From assembly GCA_000436735.1 (NCBI GenBank), contig FR887101.1:1-32838 (forward strand): DNA of 32,838 nt, given 5' to 3'. Shown here in pieces: positions 1-8,426 of the stretch. The notes under the pieces are model-generated. The model saw only the letters and a program-made list of their open reading frames with translations. It ran no database searches and was not told the DNA's origin. This DNA comes from Firmicutes bacterium CAG:170 (GTDB lineage: Bacteria > Bacillota > Clostridia > Oscillospirales > Oscillospiraceae). Within the stretch, counting starts at the first letter, position 1, and each line of letters opens with the position of its first letter. The position numbers were made by a program, and so were the translations under genes.

Positions 1-34
1 ATCAATTGTTTTAATTAGGCTTTAGTATTATACG

Positions 35-68
35 AAAACCTCCGTATGAAGCATCATACGGAGGTTTT
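35..68. terminator. Perfect 15-bp hairpin, bidirectional terminator
   Basis: Bases 35-49 pair perfectly with 54-68 around a 4-base loop. The stem begins AAAACCTCCG on the left and ends CGGAGGTTTT on the right, so each strand ends in a run of T. It lies 30 bases downstream of the stop of the minus-strand surface protein and would terminate that operon. It would also serve a plus-strand gene entering from the left. The first 34 bases are AT-rich with no gene seen. Confidence 0.8.
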
Positions 69-97
69 TTACACTGTTTTTGTCGAGGAACGCACCA

Positions 98-3000
98 TCA
101 CTTGACGAGCGCATCCACGACCTCCTGCGGGATCTCCACATCGCGCTCTGTGAACGCCGCCGTGGCCGAAAGGCTGACCGGCGTATCCGCAAGCACGACC
201 CGGATGCTGCCTGCGCAGGAGACGCGCAGCGACGTGAGCACCCCGCCGGTCAGGACCGCTTCCAGCGTGCCTTCCTTGAAGGTGATGCTCTGGGACTTCG
301 CCTCCGGCGCGATCGCGTATGCGAGGTTCTCCATCCCCTTTTCATCCAGCGAGAGCGTATAGGTCTTCGTATCGCCGGAGATCGTGCAGCTCGTCTCGCC
401 GTTCAGAAGCAGCTGATAGGCCGCGTCGATCAGCTCGGCCGAGTCCGCAAGACCGGACAGCTGGTCAGAGGCGGCATTGCCGCTTCCGTCGCAGAGGCGG
501 TCGCCGGATAGATACAGCGTCAGCGCGTTCTTTCCGACCGCAGTGATCGTCTGACCGGAGACCCTTTTCTGGTCGATCCGGAGCGTATCGTTCACAACGA
601 CCGGCCCGCAGTCGGCGGAAAGCGTCAGGTCAGCCGACATGCTCTCCCCCGCGCAGCGCGCAGCCCAGCCCTTCAGCAGCTCAAAAAGCTCGTCGGTCAG
701 CAGCCCCGCCTCCGCAGGCTTGCCGGATGTGATCGCGCTGCGCACCGCCTCCGGGATCTCTGGTGCGGTCGTCACGCCCTCCGAGAAGCTCAGCTCCGCA
801 TTCAGCGTGGCCGACGTACCTCCCGTCAGCTCTGCGGAGAATGTCAGGCGGATGGGCTTCTGACCGTCCGCCGTCAGTGCCGCTTCGAGTGTGCGCACCG
901 TGCTGTCTGCCGGAAGCTCCGGCAGCAGGATGCGCACGAGCGCATCCGCGTTTTCATCCTTCGCCGTCAGGCGGTAGGTTTTCTGTGTACCGCTCGTGGA
1001 CGCAGACACGTTCACAAGCCGGTAAAGCTCCGCCGCCTGCGGCAGCAGCTCCGCATAATCCGGGTAATCGCCGCCGACGGAAAAGGCCCTCCCGTTTTCA
1101 AGATAGACGGTCTCGCCCGCGTAGAACAGCTGCACGCCGTCTCTTTGCAGGCAGGTCACTGTTTTCCCTTCGACCTTTGTTTTGCAGATCTCCGCGTCCA
1201 GACCGATCGTCTGCCCGTCCAGCTTCGCGTCTACGCGCAGCGTCATCGCAAGCGGATCCTTCTGCGCATAGGCATTGAGGATGCGGTAGGCCTCCAGCTC
1301 CGTGCCGAAATTCCGGCTCACGAAGAACACGCCCGCCGCGATGGCAAGCAGGACAACGACAACGATCACCGGGATCCACCAGCGGACGCGCTTTTTCGGG
1401 CGTTCCGCAACGGCGACCGCGCCGGACGCGCTGCTCTCCCGGAGCATCCGCAGCTCCTCCTCCGCGCGGGCAAGGCGTTCCTCTGCGGAAAGCGCCCGGG
1501 CCAGCAGCTCCGGGTCAGGCTCCGCGGGAGCTGCCGCCTGTGCAGGCGTATTCGGCTCTGCTGCCGGTGCAGCCGTCTCCTCCGGCGCGCCTTCCTTGCG
1601 CTGCCGTACCTTTCGCGCAGCCCTGCGTGTAAAGTGGACGATCAGGAATATAATCAGAGCCAGCAGCAGAACAGCCGCTGCCCATACCCACCAGACCTCG
1701 ACCGTGGAGACCACGGCGATGCGCACGCTGCTGCCGCGCACCGGGATCACAAGATAGCTGCCCGCCGTCTCATACTCCACACGCTCCCAGCTTCCGTTGT
1801 TCTCCATATAGACGCGCAGAAACTTCGTCCCGCCGTCCGGGGCCAGATAGCGCAGCCGATGTTCACCGGAGTCTCCGCCGGGCACCTCGATGCTCCACTG
1901 CTCCACGACCTCCCAGTTCGTTTTCAGCAGCGAGAATTCGCTCGTTCCGAACGTGGAGAAATAACCGTCGATGCGGCTCTGGAGACTGCCCGCACGGATG
2001 TGGAAGGCACCGGGTGTCAGCGGCTCCGCCGTGATTGTGATGACATCGTCATCTGAATAATCGCCCTCGACCAGCATGATCGCACGTCCGTCCTCGCGCG
2101 CTGCGGAGGACGCAAGGCTCGGCGTATAGGACGTGTAGACCGCCGTGACCGTCGTGTCAAAGTGCAGATTTTCAAGTGTCTCGTGATCCCAGCTGGCAAG
2201 ATAGCCCTCTTTTTCCGGGATCGACGGGAAATTCTCCGCATCGAAGCTCGCGCCGTAGCTGAAATGCGTGGAGAAGATCTCCTCGCCGTCTGCGACGAAG
2301 CGAAGCGTCAGCTGACGCATTTCCTCCGGCAGAGCCTGCGTTTTCAGCATTTCCTTGTAGGTGGACGGCTCCGCCTGCCCGGAATAGCTCTGACGGTTGA
2401 TGCCCGCCAGCGTATCGCTGACATAATAGTTTTCCAGGAACGTGCCCGCGTCCGCGCCGGAGATCGCGCCGGAATACTGCGTGCAGTCCTCGATCTCGAC
2501 CATCGAATAGCAGCCCGCAACGGTGCTTCCACTGCCGCTCACCTTCTGCGTCACGCCGGAGCCGACAATGCCGCCGACATATTTCTGGCCGCTGAGGGTG
2601 CATTTTGCGTAGGAGGTGCGCACCGTCGCGCCCGTCACGCCCGCAATGCCGCCGACATAATTGCCGTCTTCGCTGCGGATCGTTCCGTAGCCCTTGCAGT
2701 CGGTGATGAGGCCGAGATCCATCCGGCCGCAGATACCGCCCGCATAGCTGCGCTTACTGGTGACCTCGCCGGTATTGGTGCAGTTCTGAATGACCGCGCG
2801 GTACTCATACTGCCGCCGCGCGTCGTCGGAAAGCTCGTTGGACGCATCGTCCTCCGGGTCCAGCTCATATTCAATGGCCATGGAGCCTGCAATGCCGCCG
2901 GAATTGATATCGCCGTAGACCGTGCCGCTGTTGCTGCTGCCGGAGGTCTTGCCAAGCGTGATCTGATCGACGTCTACCGTCGAAACATCGGTAATCAGGT

Positions 3001-4639
3001 CGTTCGTTCCGTTTTGCAGCTCATCGACCGCATTGAAAAGCGTTTCGGAGACCTCGGCGAATTTATCGTTGATCTGCCGCACATCCTCGGCCAGTGTACC
3101 GACTGTGCCGGTCACCGCCTGATTGAGCATCGTCAGCTGACTGCCGATACCGTTCACCGCGGAGGTCAGTCCGCCGAGGTCGGGCGCAGCGACGATCTGC
3201 GTGCTGGCATCCAGCGCACCGGAGGCCGTCCCGCTGTGATCGATGCCCGCACTGGCGGACGAGCCGATCTCCAGACTGCCGCCGCTGCCGTGGCCAATGC
3301 CGACACTGACGGAGCCAGGCTCCGTTGTGATCGTAAGGCCGCCGCCGGAACCGTGCGACGCATCGGCGTCGATGGGATTCACCTCGCCGCCGATCTGCGT
3401 GCCGGAATCCAGCGAGCCGTCTCCACGGACGGTCGTGTCGATCCCAGCCGTCACCTTAACGTCGTTCACACGATCCACTGCGTTTCCGACGCTGCCGGAA
3501 AGGCTGTTCAATCGAGCGGAAATGCCGCCGGAGCCGCCCTCCGCGTCGTCCGCCGCCTTATCCACAAGGTCGTTCAGCTCCTGAAGCTGCTGCTCGACCT
3601 GACTTCTGGTGCTCTCGCTCAGCTCCACGCGGATATAAGGCTCGAGCTGGCCGGCGATACCGCCGACATCCTTTCGTCCGCAGACGCTGCCCTCGTTCGT
3701 GCAGCCCAGGATCTGGCCGCAGCTGCGTCCGGCAATGCCGCCGACGTTGTAGCCGATGTGCTGGTGGCCGATGGCCGCGAGATTCGCGCAGTCCATGATC
3801 GTGCCGGAGGAATACCCGGCAATACCGCCGGTATCCGTCGCAATGTTCGCCGTATCGGCCTGCGACAGGCGCGTGAGATCCATGGAAAAGTCCAGATCAA
3901 TGCTGGTGATATCCACGCCCGGATCGGTGCTTTCGATGTTCACGAAGGCGCTATTCCGGCAGGAGCCGATATAGCCGAGATTGTAGCCCGCAACGCCGCC
4001 GGTCATGTTCTCGCCGAAAACCGTCCCGCTTGCACCGGAGGAGCGGATGATCGCGGAGGCCGCGTTCTTACCGGCTACGCCGCCGACACTTCTCGTGCCG
4101 GAGACCGAGCCGGTGAAGCTGCAATTGGAAATAAGGCCCCGGTTCTCACCGGCAATGCCGCCGACGCAGTCCGAATCGACATCCGGAGCCACGCTGCCCT
4201 CCACGTTCAGATTGCGGAGGATACCGCCCTCCTGCACCACGGCAAACAGCCCCGCCGGTGAGAAGCTTCCGCTGACGCGGAGGCCGCGGATCGTGTGGCC
4301 GCCGCCGACAAACGTGCCGCCGAAGCTCGGAATGGGCTCAAAGTCCACGCCCTCCAGCGAAATATCGCAGTCAAGAATGACACGCTTGTTCTGCGACCAT
4401 GTATCAAGCATACAGGACGCCGCGAGCTCCAGAAGATCCTCCGCGCTTGCGATATGGATGGTCTCCTCCGGGAGCGTCTCAGTCGTTTCCGCTTGTTCGG
4501 AGGCGTTCTCAACAGCCGTCTGCTCCGCAGCGGTCGTATCCTCTGCCTCGTCGGCCCAGACACGCGCCGGGGCGGCAAACATGCAGAGCATCAGGCAGGC
4601 CAGAATGCCCGCCAGCAGGTGCTTGCGCTTACTGTTCAT
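98..4639 (-). CDS. Large cell-surface protein with GLUG repeats, two TM segments and a duplicated C-terminal domain
   Basis: This 1513-residue protein is probably exported and membrane anchored. Residues 1-30 form a signal peptide (MNSKRKHLLAGILAC, then AAPARVWADE). About ten GLUG-type repeats (GGIAG, GGVAG) lie in two blocks at roughly 140-330 and 575-700. Between them is a long helical and Gly/Ser-rich stretch (about 340-570). A repeat-like region (LRFVADGEEIFS) follows near 775. Membrane segments lie near 981-1002 and 1087-1107. The roughly 85 residues between them are charged, partly coiled coil and probably cytoplasmic. The tail (about 1125-1513) contains two related halves, each ending in a conserved IPEAV/IPQEV-like motif. 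The ATG at 4639 was chosen over an upstream in-frame start because the signal peptide begins there. It overlaps the MMPL gene by 11 bases, so the two are translationally coupled. Exact function is unknown; a partner of the exporter is inferred. Confidence 0.85.
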   Translation of the reverse strand: MNSKRKHLLAGILACLMLCMFAAPARVWADEAEDTTAAEQTAVENASEQAETTETLPEETIHIASAEDLLELAASCMLDTWSQNKRVILDCDISLEGVDFEPIPSFGGTFVGGGHTIRGLRVSGSFSPAGLFAVVQEGGILRNLNVEGSVAPDVDSDCVGGIAGENRGLISNCSFTGSVSGTRSVGGVAGKNAASAIIRSSGASGTVFGENMTGGVAGYNLGYIGSCRNSAFVNIESTDPGVDITSIDLDFSMDLTRLSQADTANIATDTGGIAGYSSGTIMDCANLAAIGHQHIGYNVGGIAGRSCGQILGCTNEGSVCGRKDVGGIAGQLEPYIRVELSESTRSQVEQQLQELNDLVDKAADDAEGGSGGISARLNSLSGSVGNAVDRVNDVKVTAGIDTTVRGDGSLDSGTQIGGEVNPIDADASHGSGGGLTITTEPGSVSVGIGHGSGGSLEIGSSASAGIDHSGTASGALDASTQIVAAPDLGGLTSAVNGIGSQLTMLNQAVTGTVGTLAEDVRQINDKFAEVSETLFNAVDELQNGTNDLITDVSTVDVDQITLGKTSGSSNSGTVYGDINSGGIAGSMAIEYELDPEDDASNELSDDARRQYEYRAVIQNCTNTGEVTSKRSYAGGICGRMDLGLITDCKGYGTIRSEDGNYVGGIAGVTGATVRTSYAKCTLSGQKYVGGIVGSGVTQKVSGSGSTVAGCYSMVEIEDCTQYSGAISGADAGTFLENYYVSDTLAGINRQSYSGQAEPSTYKEMLKTQALPEEMRQLTLRFVADGEEIFSTHFSYGASFDAENFPSIPEKEGYLASWDHETLENLHFDTTVTAVYTSYTPSLASSAAREDGRAIMLVEGDYSDDDVITITAEPLTPGAFHIRAGSLQSRIDGYFSTFGTSEFSLLKTNWEVVEQWSIEVPGGDSGEHRLRYLAPDGGTKFLRVYMENNGSWERVEYETAGSYLVIPVRGSSVRIAVVSTVEVWWVWAAAVLLLALIIFLIVHFTRRAARKVRQRKEGAPEETAAPAAEPNTPAQAAAPAEPDPELLARALSAEERLARAEEELRMLRESSASGAVAVAERPKKRVRWWIPVIVVVVLLAIAAGVFFVSRNFGTELEAYRILNAYAQKDPLAMTLRVDAKLDGQTIGLDAEICKTKVEGKTVTCLQRDGVQLFYAGETVYLENGRAFSVGGDYPDYAELLPQAAELYRLVNVSASTSGTQKTYRLTAKDENADALVRILLPELPADSTVRTLEAALTADGQKPIRLTFSAELTGGTSATLNAELSFSEGVTTAPEIPEAVRSAITSGKPAEAGLLTDELFELLKGWAARCAGESMSADLTLSADCGPVVVNDTLRIDQKRVSGQTITAVGKNALTLYLSGDRLCDGSGNAASDQLSGLADSAELIDAAYQLLLNGETSCTISGDTKTYTLSLDEKGMENLAYAIAPEAKSQSITFKEGTLEAVLTGGVLTSLRVSCAGSIRVVLADTPVSLSATAAFTERDVEIPQEVVDALVK

Positions 4640-7091
4640 CCTGTTCCGCCTCCTCTCCGCCGGCAGAGCCGGAAACCACATTCAAATCTACGTCTCCATC
4701 CACCGTCGCGCGCAGCATACCGCGCACCGTACCGTTGATGTGTCCGCGTACCATGCCGTTGATAACGACCTTACCGCTTGCCGTTTTCCGTTCACCGACG
4801 GAAACCGCAGGCACCGAGAAGGAGGTCTTATCCACCACACCGCTGCCGACCAGCAGGATCTGCGGAAGGACGAACATGACGAGGAAGATCGAAATGACCG
4901 TGCCGCGTCCAAGGCTTTCGCCGATACCGGCAATGACCGGCTCGGAGGTCATGCTTCCGATCAGGAAGCCGCAGATGGACATGATCGCGCCGGAGGTGAT
5001 GATCGTCGGGAACGCAAAGTTGAGCGTCTCGATCATGGCATTCTTGTGCGGCATCTTCCCCTTCAGCTCCTGATAGCGGCTGGCGATGACGATGGCGTAG
5101 TCGATGTTCGCGCCCATCTGGATTGAGCTGACGATCAGATAGCCGAGGAAGAACAGATACTTGCCCGTGATCGTCGGGAAGGAGAAGTTGATCCAGATAC
5201 TGCCCTGAATGACGAGGATCAGCAGCAGCGGCATACCCGCCGAATTGAAGGTAAACAGCAGCACCAGCAGCACGATCAGCACCGACACGATGCTGACAAC
5301 CGTATTATCCACTGCGAAGGACTTTTCAAAGTCATATTCGTTCGTGGAGTCGCCCGCCAGATAGATGTTGCCGTCCGGATAATACTTCCGCGCGATCTCC
5401 TGAATGGTGTCGGTAAAGGCATAGGTCTCGTCGCCGCTGACAGGCAGCGTCAGATACAGCAGCATCCGACTGTACTGGTCGCCCTGAAGCTGATTCTTCG
5501 CGCTGAGCATCTGCACCTTTGCATCAGAGAGCAGCTGCATCTGATCGTCCGAAAGCGTCACGACGCCCGCGTCAAGCTGGTCGCAGACATACAGAAGCAT
5601 ATCGATCAGCGGCACCTGATAATTGGTGATATTACCGGCCAGCTGGCCGTAATTGTCCTGATTGGCCGCGTAGGCCGCGTAGACGACCTCCGCCAGCTCA
5701 TAGTCGAGGTTTGCAAGCTCCGCGAACTGCCTCGGCGTCAGCTTATCAGCCAGCATATAGCCGTCCATGGCCTCGATGTTTGTCAGGCCCATGCTGCTGT
5801 CCACCTCGTCGTAGCTTTCCAGCTCCTGCAAAAGCTCGCGTTCCTTGTCATAGTCCCCTGCCGGAACCATCAGCGCCACCATATTGGTCGAGGAAAAATT
5901 GTCCTCGATCATCTGCTCTGCGATCTGGGTCTCATTGAGCTTCGGCGTGGACAGGAGGCTGTAGCCATAGGCAAACGGACAATTCTTTGACATGCGGAAG
6001 CCGAGTACGACCAGCACAATAAATACCGCCGGAACAATGAACCGGGTCGCGTAGTCGATCTGGCCGACGAAGGAGATCTTCGGGACAAAACTCTTGTGTC
6101 CGGTCTTGTCGATCAGCGGGCCAAAGAGCATCAGCAGTCCCGGCATCACGATGAACGCGGACAGCAGCGCATAGGCGATGGATTTGATCAGGCAGATGGC
6201 CATATCCGGGCCAAGGCGGAACTGCATGAACAGCATGGCGATCAGGCCGCCGACCGTGGTCAGGCAGCTCGCGCCGATCTCCGGGATAGACTTTGACAGC
6301 GCCACAATGACCGCCTCGCGGATGGGAAGCATCCGGTGCTCTTCCTTGAAGCGATTGCAGAATATGATCGCGTAGTCAATGGACAGCGCCAGCTGCAAAA
6401 TACTTGTCACGGAGTTGGAAACGAAGGATATCTTTCCAAGCAGATAGTTGCTGCCCTGATTGAGCACCAGCGCCACAACAAACGTCAAGATCAGCACCGG
6501 CACCTCGCCGTAGGTTTCCGAGGTGAACAGCAGCACCACGACAATGACGATGGCGACATAGATCATAATGACGTTGATTTCGTGCTCGATCGTTTCCTCC
6601 TGCGAATTGCCGAGGTCGGTCTTGACATAAACGTCATAGGCGGACAGCAGCTCCTTCACGGCATCCAAAGAATCCAGACACGCCGGATCATCCTCGGAAT
6701 AATCAAAGGTGATCGAGTAGAGCGCGGAGAGATTGTTATAGTGCTCCGACGTTTCGTCGTAGCTGATCATCTGTACGCCCTTGACATCGGCGATCTGGTC
6801 GCGCAGCTCCGCCGCCTGCTTCAGCGTCACATTTGCGACCATGACCTCCGCAGAGCCGTATGTAATGAACTGCTCGTCCATAATATTCAGCGCCTGTTTT
6901 GTTCCGGAGCCCTCCGGCAGATAGTAGGTCAGGTCGCTCTCGACCTCGACCCAGTTCCGCGAAAAAGCGGAGAAAACAAGCAGAATGATCACAATTAAGA
7001 ATACCAGATTCCGCTTATCGACAATGAGCGTCGAAAGCTTCTCCAGAAAGGAGCTGTCGGTATCCTGTTTTTCCTTTGCGGGCTTACTCAT
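4629..7091 (-). CDS. MMPL/RND-family transporter
   Basis: An 820-residue polytopic membrane protein of the MMPL (RND superfamily, YdfJ-like) type, which exports lipids or hydrophobic compounds using the proton gradient. The layout is the family's: one N-terminal TM (LVFLIVIILLVFSAF), a large extracytoplasmic loop, and a TM bundle with the motif SIDYAIIFCNRFKEE. A second loop and a second bundle with the matching ANIDYAIVIASRYQE follow; the Asp in each DYA motif is a candidate proton-relay residue. The C-terminal 60 residues after the last TM are unusual: short V-x-G repeats (VINGMVRGHINGTVRG) like a bactofilin strand pattern, then an acidic end. The ATG at 7091 is preceded by GGAAAGGATGG; an in-frame ATG at 7160 has no such site. 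It is the first gene of an operon with the GLUG protein, with which it overlaps by 11 bases. The substrate is unknown. Confidence 0.9.
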   Translation of the reverse strand: MSKPAKEKQDTDSSFLEKLSTLIVDKRNLVFLIVIILLVFSAFSRNWVEVESDLTYYLPEGSGTKQALNIMDEQFITYGSAEVMVANVTLKQAAELRDQIADVKGVQMISYDETSEHYNNLSALYSITFDYSEDDPACLDSLDAVKELLSAYDVYVKTDLGNSQEETIEHEINVIMIYVAIVIVVVLLFTSETYGEVPVLILTFVVALVLNQGSNYLLGKISFVSNSVTSILQLALSIDYAIIFCNRFKEEHRMLPIREAVIVALSKSIPEIGASCLTTVGGLIAMLFMQFRLGPDMAICLIKSIAYALLSAFIVMPGLLMLFGPLIDKTGHKSFVPKISFVGQIDYATRFIVPAVFIVLVVLGFRMSKNCPFAYGYSLLSTPKLNETQIAEQMIEDNFSSTNMVALMVPAGDYDKERELLQELESYDEVDSSMGLTNIEAMDGYMLADKLTPRQFAELANLDYELAEVVYAAYAANQDNYGQLAGNITNYQVPLIDMLLYVCDQLDAGVVTLSDDQMQLLSDAKVQMLSAKNQLQGDQYSRMLLYLTLPVSGDETYAFTDTIQEIARKYYPDGNIYLAGDSTNEYDFEKSFAVDNTVVSIVSVLIVLLVLLFTFNSAGMPLLLILVIQGSIWINFSFPTITGKYLFFLGYLIVSSIQMGANIDYAIVIASRYQELKGKMPHKNAMIETLNFAFPTIITSGAIMSICGFLIGSMTSEPVIAGIGESLGRGTVISIFLVMFVLPQILLVGSGVVDKTSFSVPAVSVGERKTASGKVVINGMVRGHINGTVRGMLRATVDGDVDLNVVSGSAGGEEAEQDEQ

Positions 7092-7191
7092 CCGTTCTGC
7101 AAACCATCCTTTCCGATTGGAATTCCGATCCCGCGCAGTTGTTTCCACGCCGGATCTCACGCCGTCTGTTCCTCACAAAACGGGATACTAT

Positions 7192-7220
7192 ATTATACTG
7201 GATTTCGGATTTCCGCGCAA
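7192..7220 (-). promoter_or_regulatory. Sigma-A promoter for the MMPL operon
   Basis: On the minus strand, TTGCGC at 7220-7215, a 17-base spacer, then TATAAT at 7197-7192. This gives a leader of about 95 bases before the MMPL start. The spacer contains two near-tandem copies of GAAATCC (GGATTTCGGATTTC on the plus strand, from 7200), a possible operator. The rest of the 285-base gap up to 7376 is AT-rich and holds the thiN terminator. Confidence 0.7.
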
Positions 7221-7345
7221 GTATAAAACCGTGCAGTGTCCCAAAGCCTTGAAAAAATTGTATTCAGTATATAAGAAGCATTTGTCATTTTCCACATATC
7301 AGCGCGCATACTTCCGCAATTTTGCGCACTTCCGGAAAAGTACGC

Positions 7346-7370
7346 AAAAAGCAGGCCGCAAAGGGCCTGC
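7346..7370 (-). terminator. Rho-independent terminator of the thiN gene
   Basis: On the minus strand a GCAGGCC/GGCCTGC stem (7370-7364 with 7357-7351) has a 6-base loop and is followed by TTTTTGCG. It begins 7 bases after the thiamine pyrophosphokinase stop codon. Confidence 0.9.
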
Positions 7371-7376
7371 TCTTTC

Positions 7377-7991
7377 CTACATTTTCGACATGACCACGAG
7401 CAGCACGCCGCCGCCAACTGAGATCTGCGCCTCTCCCCTCCACTCGTTGCTGACACCGATGGGAAATCCGTTCGTCAGAGTCGCATCCCGGAGCGGATAC
7501 TTGACGCCTGTGACCGAAACGTTTTCGCAGCGATCCGTCAGCGACAGCAGCGACAGCGACCATCCCGCACGAGGCGGCAGCGTAAGCGCGCCGTCCGTAA
7601 AAAAGTAAAGGAGATTGTCTGTATCTATAATGTGGACTCTGCATCCGCGCTCGACCGCAAAGACCGCCGATTGGACGTTTCCGAGCAGATGATCCAGCCG
7701 TCCGCCCAACGCGCAGTAAAGAACGATCTCCGAATAGCCCTCCTGAACCGCATAGCGGATCGCAGCCATCGTATCCGTATCATCCTTCTCGACCGGCAGA
7801 TCCAGGATCGGGATATCCGCCGGAAGCGCGCCGGTATAGGAATCAAAATCCCCAACCAGCAGCTGCGGCCGCACGCCAGCCTCCTCCGCGTATTGATAGC
7901 CCTTGTCGCAGGCAATGATCCGGTCCGCGTTCTCTATTCCGTCCAGCGGCGCTCTTCGTCCGCCGGAAATAATGGCACATAGCTTCTTCAT
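7377..7991 (-). CDS. thiN: Thiamine pyrophosphokinase
   Basis: A cytoplasmic enzyme of 204 residues, the usual length, that transfers pyrophosphate from ATP to thiamine to make thiamine diphosphate (EC 2.7.6.2). The family motifs are present in order: ACDKG near 28, VGDFDS at 46-51, VEKDDTDT at 67-74 (acidic metal and ATP-binding residues), and GGRLDHLLGN at 96-105. The C-terminal half is the beta-rich thiamine-binding domain. The ATG at 7991 follows GGAGGAAGC at close spacing. It is transcribed alone: it has its own promoter at 8078-8106 and a terminator right after the stop. In many Firmicutes this gene follows rpe and rsgA; here it is isolated, with AT-rich DNA upstream. Confidence 0.95.
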   Translation of the reverse strand: MKKLCAIISGGRRAPLDGIENADRIIACDKGYQYAEEAGVRPQLLVGDFDSYTGALPADIPILDLPVEKDDTDTMAAIRYAVQEGYSEIVLYCALGGRLDHLLGNVQSAVFAVERGCRVHIIDTDNLLYFFTDGALTLPPRAGWSLSLLSLTDRCENVSVTGVKYPLRDATLTNGFPIGVSNEWRGEAQISVGGGVLLVVMSKM

Positions 7992-8000
7992 GCTTCCTCC

Positions 8001-8106
8001 GCCGTCAACGGGACGGCTCCATATCCGTTTTTGCCGGACGAGCAGGCGCGTGACCCACCGTATCCTCCGGCGGGCATATTATAGCATATGCAAAGAAAAA
8101 TGTCCG
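8001..8106 (-). promoter_or_regulatory. Promoter and leader of thiN
   Basis: On the minus strand, CGGACA (8106-8101), 17 bases, then TATAAT (8083-8078). The leader is about 80 bases. Its last element is a GCCGTC/GACGGC hairpin (8017-8012 with 8006-8001) that sits directly against the Shine-Dalgarno sequence GGAGGAAGC. No TPP riboswitch core (CUGAGA) is seen. Confidence 0.65.
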
Positions 8107-8190
8107 CAAAATTTACAGGCACGTTTTCATGAATTCATTGGCCCACCGTTCATTTCCAATGAAATTCCATGTCAATTTCAGGTTTCTTTG

Positions 8191-8219
8191 TTGACATTTC
8201 CCAATATTTATGCTAAGAT
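8191..8219 (+). promoter_or_regulatory. Strong sigma-A promoter facing a noncoding island
   Basis: TTGACA at 8191-8196, exactly 17 bases, then TAAGAT at 8214-8219. No recognised gene follows on the plus strand, so it probably drives a short RNA or a very small ORF. Confidence 0.65.
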
Positions 8220-8225
8220 ATCAGT

Positions 8226-8340
8226 ACATAGAAAATAAAACATTTTCCATGACACCTCTTGCTTCGTCCTTCTCCAACGAAGCTTGTGTATATCCTTTAA
8301 CAAATCTGGCAAGCACCGAGGTGCTTGCCAGATTTGTTTC
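8226..8340 (+). ncRNA. Candidate small RNA, plus strand
   Basis: This is a predicted transcript of about 115 bases from the promoter at 8191-8219. It contains a 7-bp hairpin (GCTTCGT 8261-8267 with ACGAAGC 8277-8283) and ends in a perfect 17-bp hairpin (8300-8337) followed by TTC. The T-tract is short, so termination may be partial. The element is inferred from promoter and folding only; no known RNA family is recognised. Confidence 0.35.
8300..8337. terminator. Perfect 17-bp hairpin, probable two-way terminator
   Basis: Bases 8300-8316 pair without mismatch with 8321-8337 around a 4-base loop (CGAG on the plus strand, CTCG on the minus strand). Short T-rich flanks (TTTGTTTC on plus, TTTGTTAAAG on minus) allow weak termination in both directions. 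It is flanked by promoters pointing inward at 8191 and 8460. Confidence 0.6.
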
Positions 8341-8426
8341 TGCCGGTCTATGGTGGGGAGTGCAGCGGGTGCCCTTACCGCTGCGCTATGGCATACAAGG
8401 ATTCGGAATGCCGCTTTGCATGTATG
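8300..8426 (-). ncRNA. Candidate small structured RNA, minus strand
   Basis: A minus-strand promoter is visible: TTGCAG (8460-8455), 17 bases, then TGCTATAAT with an extended -10 (TATAAT 8437-8432). The predicted RNA begins near 8426 with an inverted repeat TGGCATACA/TGTATGCCA. Next comes a 7-bp hairpin (GCAGCGG/CCGCTGC around a 9-base loop), and it ends at the 17-bp hairpin. Three stems fill about 125 bases. Part of it resembles a tRNA D-arm region, but no complete tRNA can be folded. The function is unknown. Confidence 0.35.

Noticed and set aside
2162..4261. Long plus-strand ORF (699 codons) opposite the GLUG protein
   Set aside because: It has no ribosome binding site, Ala/Arg/Asp-rich low-complexity composition, and lies exactly antisense to a protein with clear repeats. 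It is a shadow of GC-rich codon use.
8001..8083. TPP riboswitch upstream of thiN
   Set aside because: The leader lacks the CUGAGA core and the second conserved arm.
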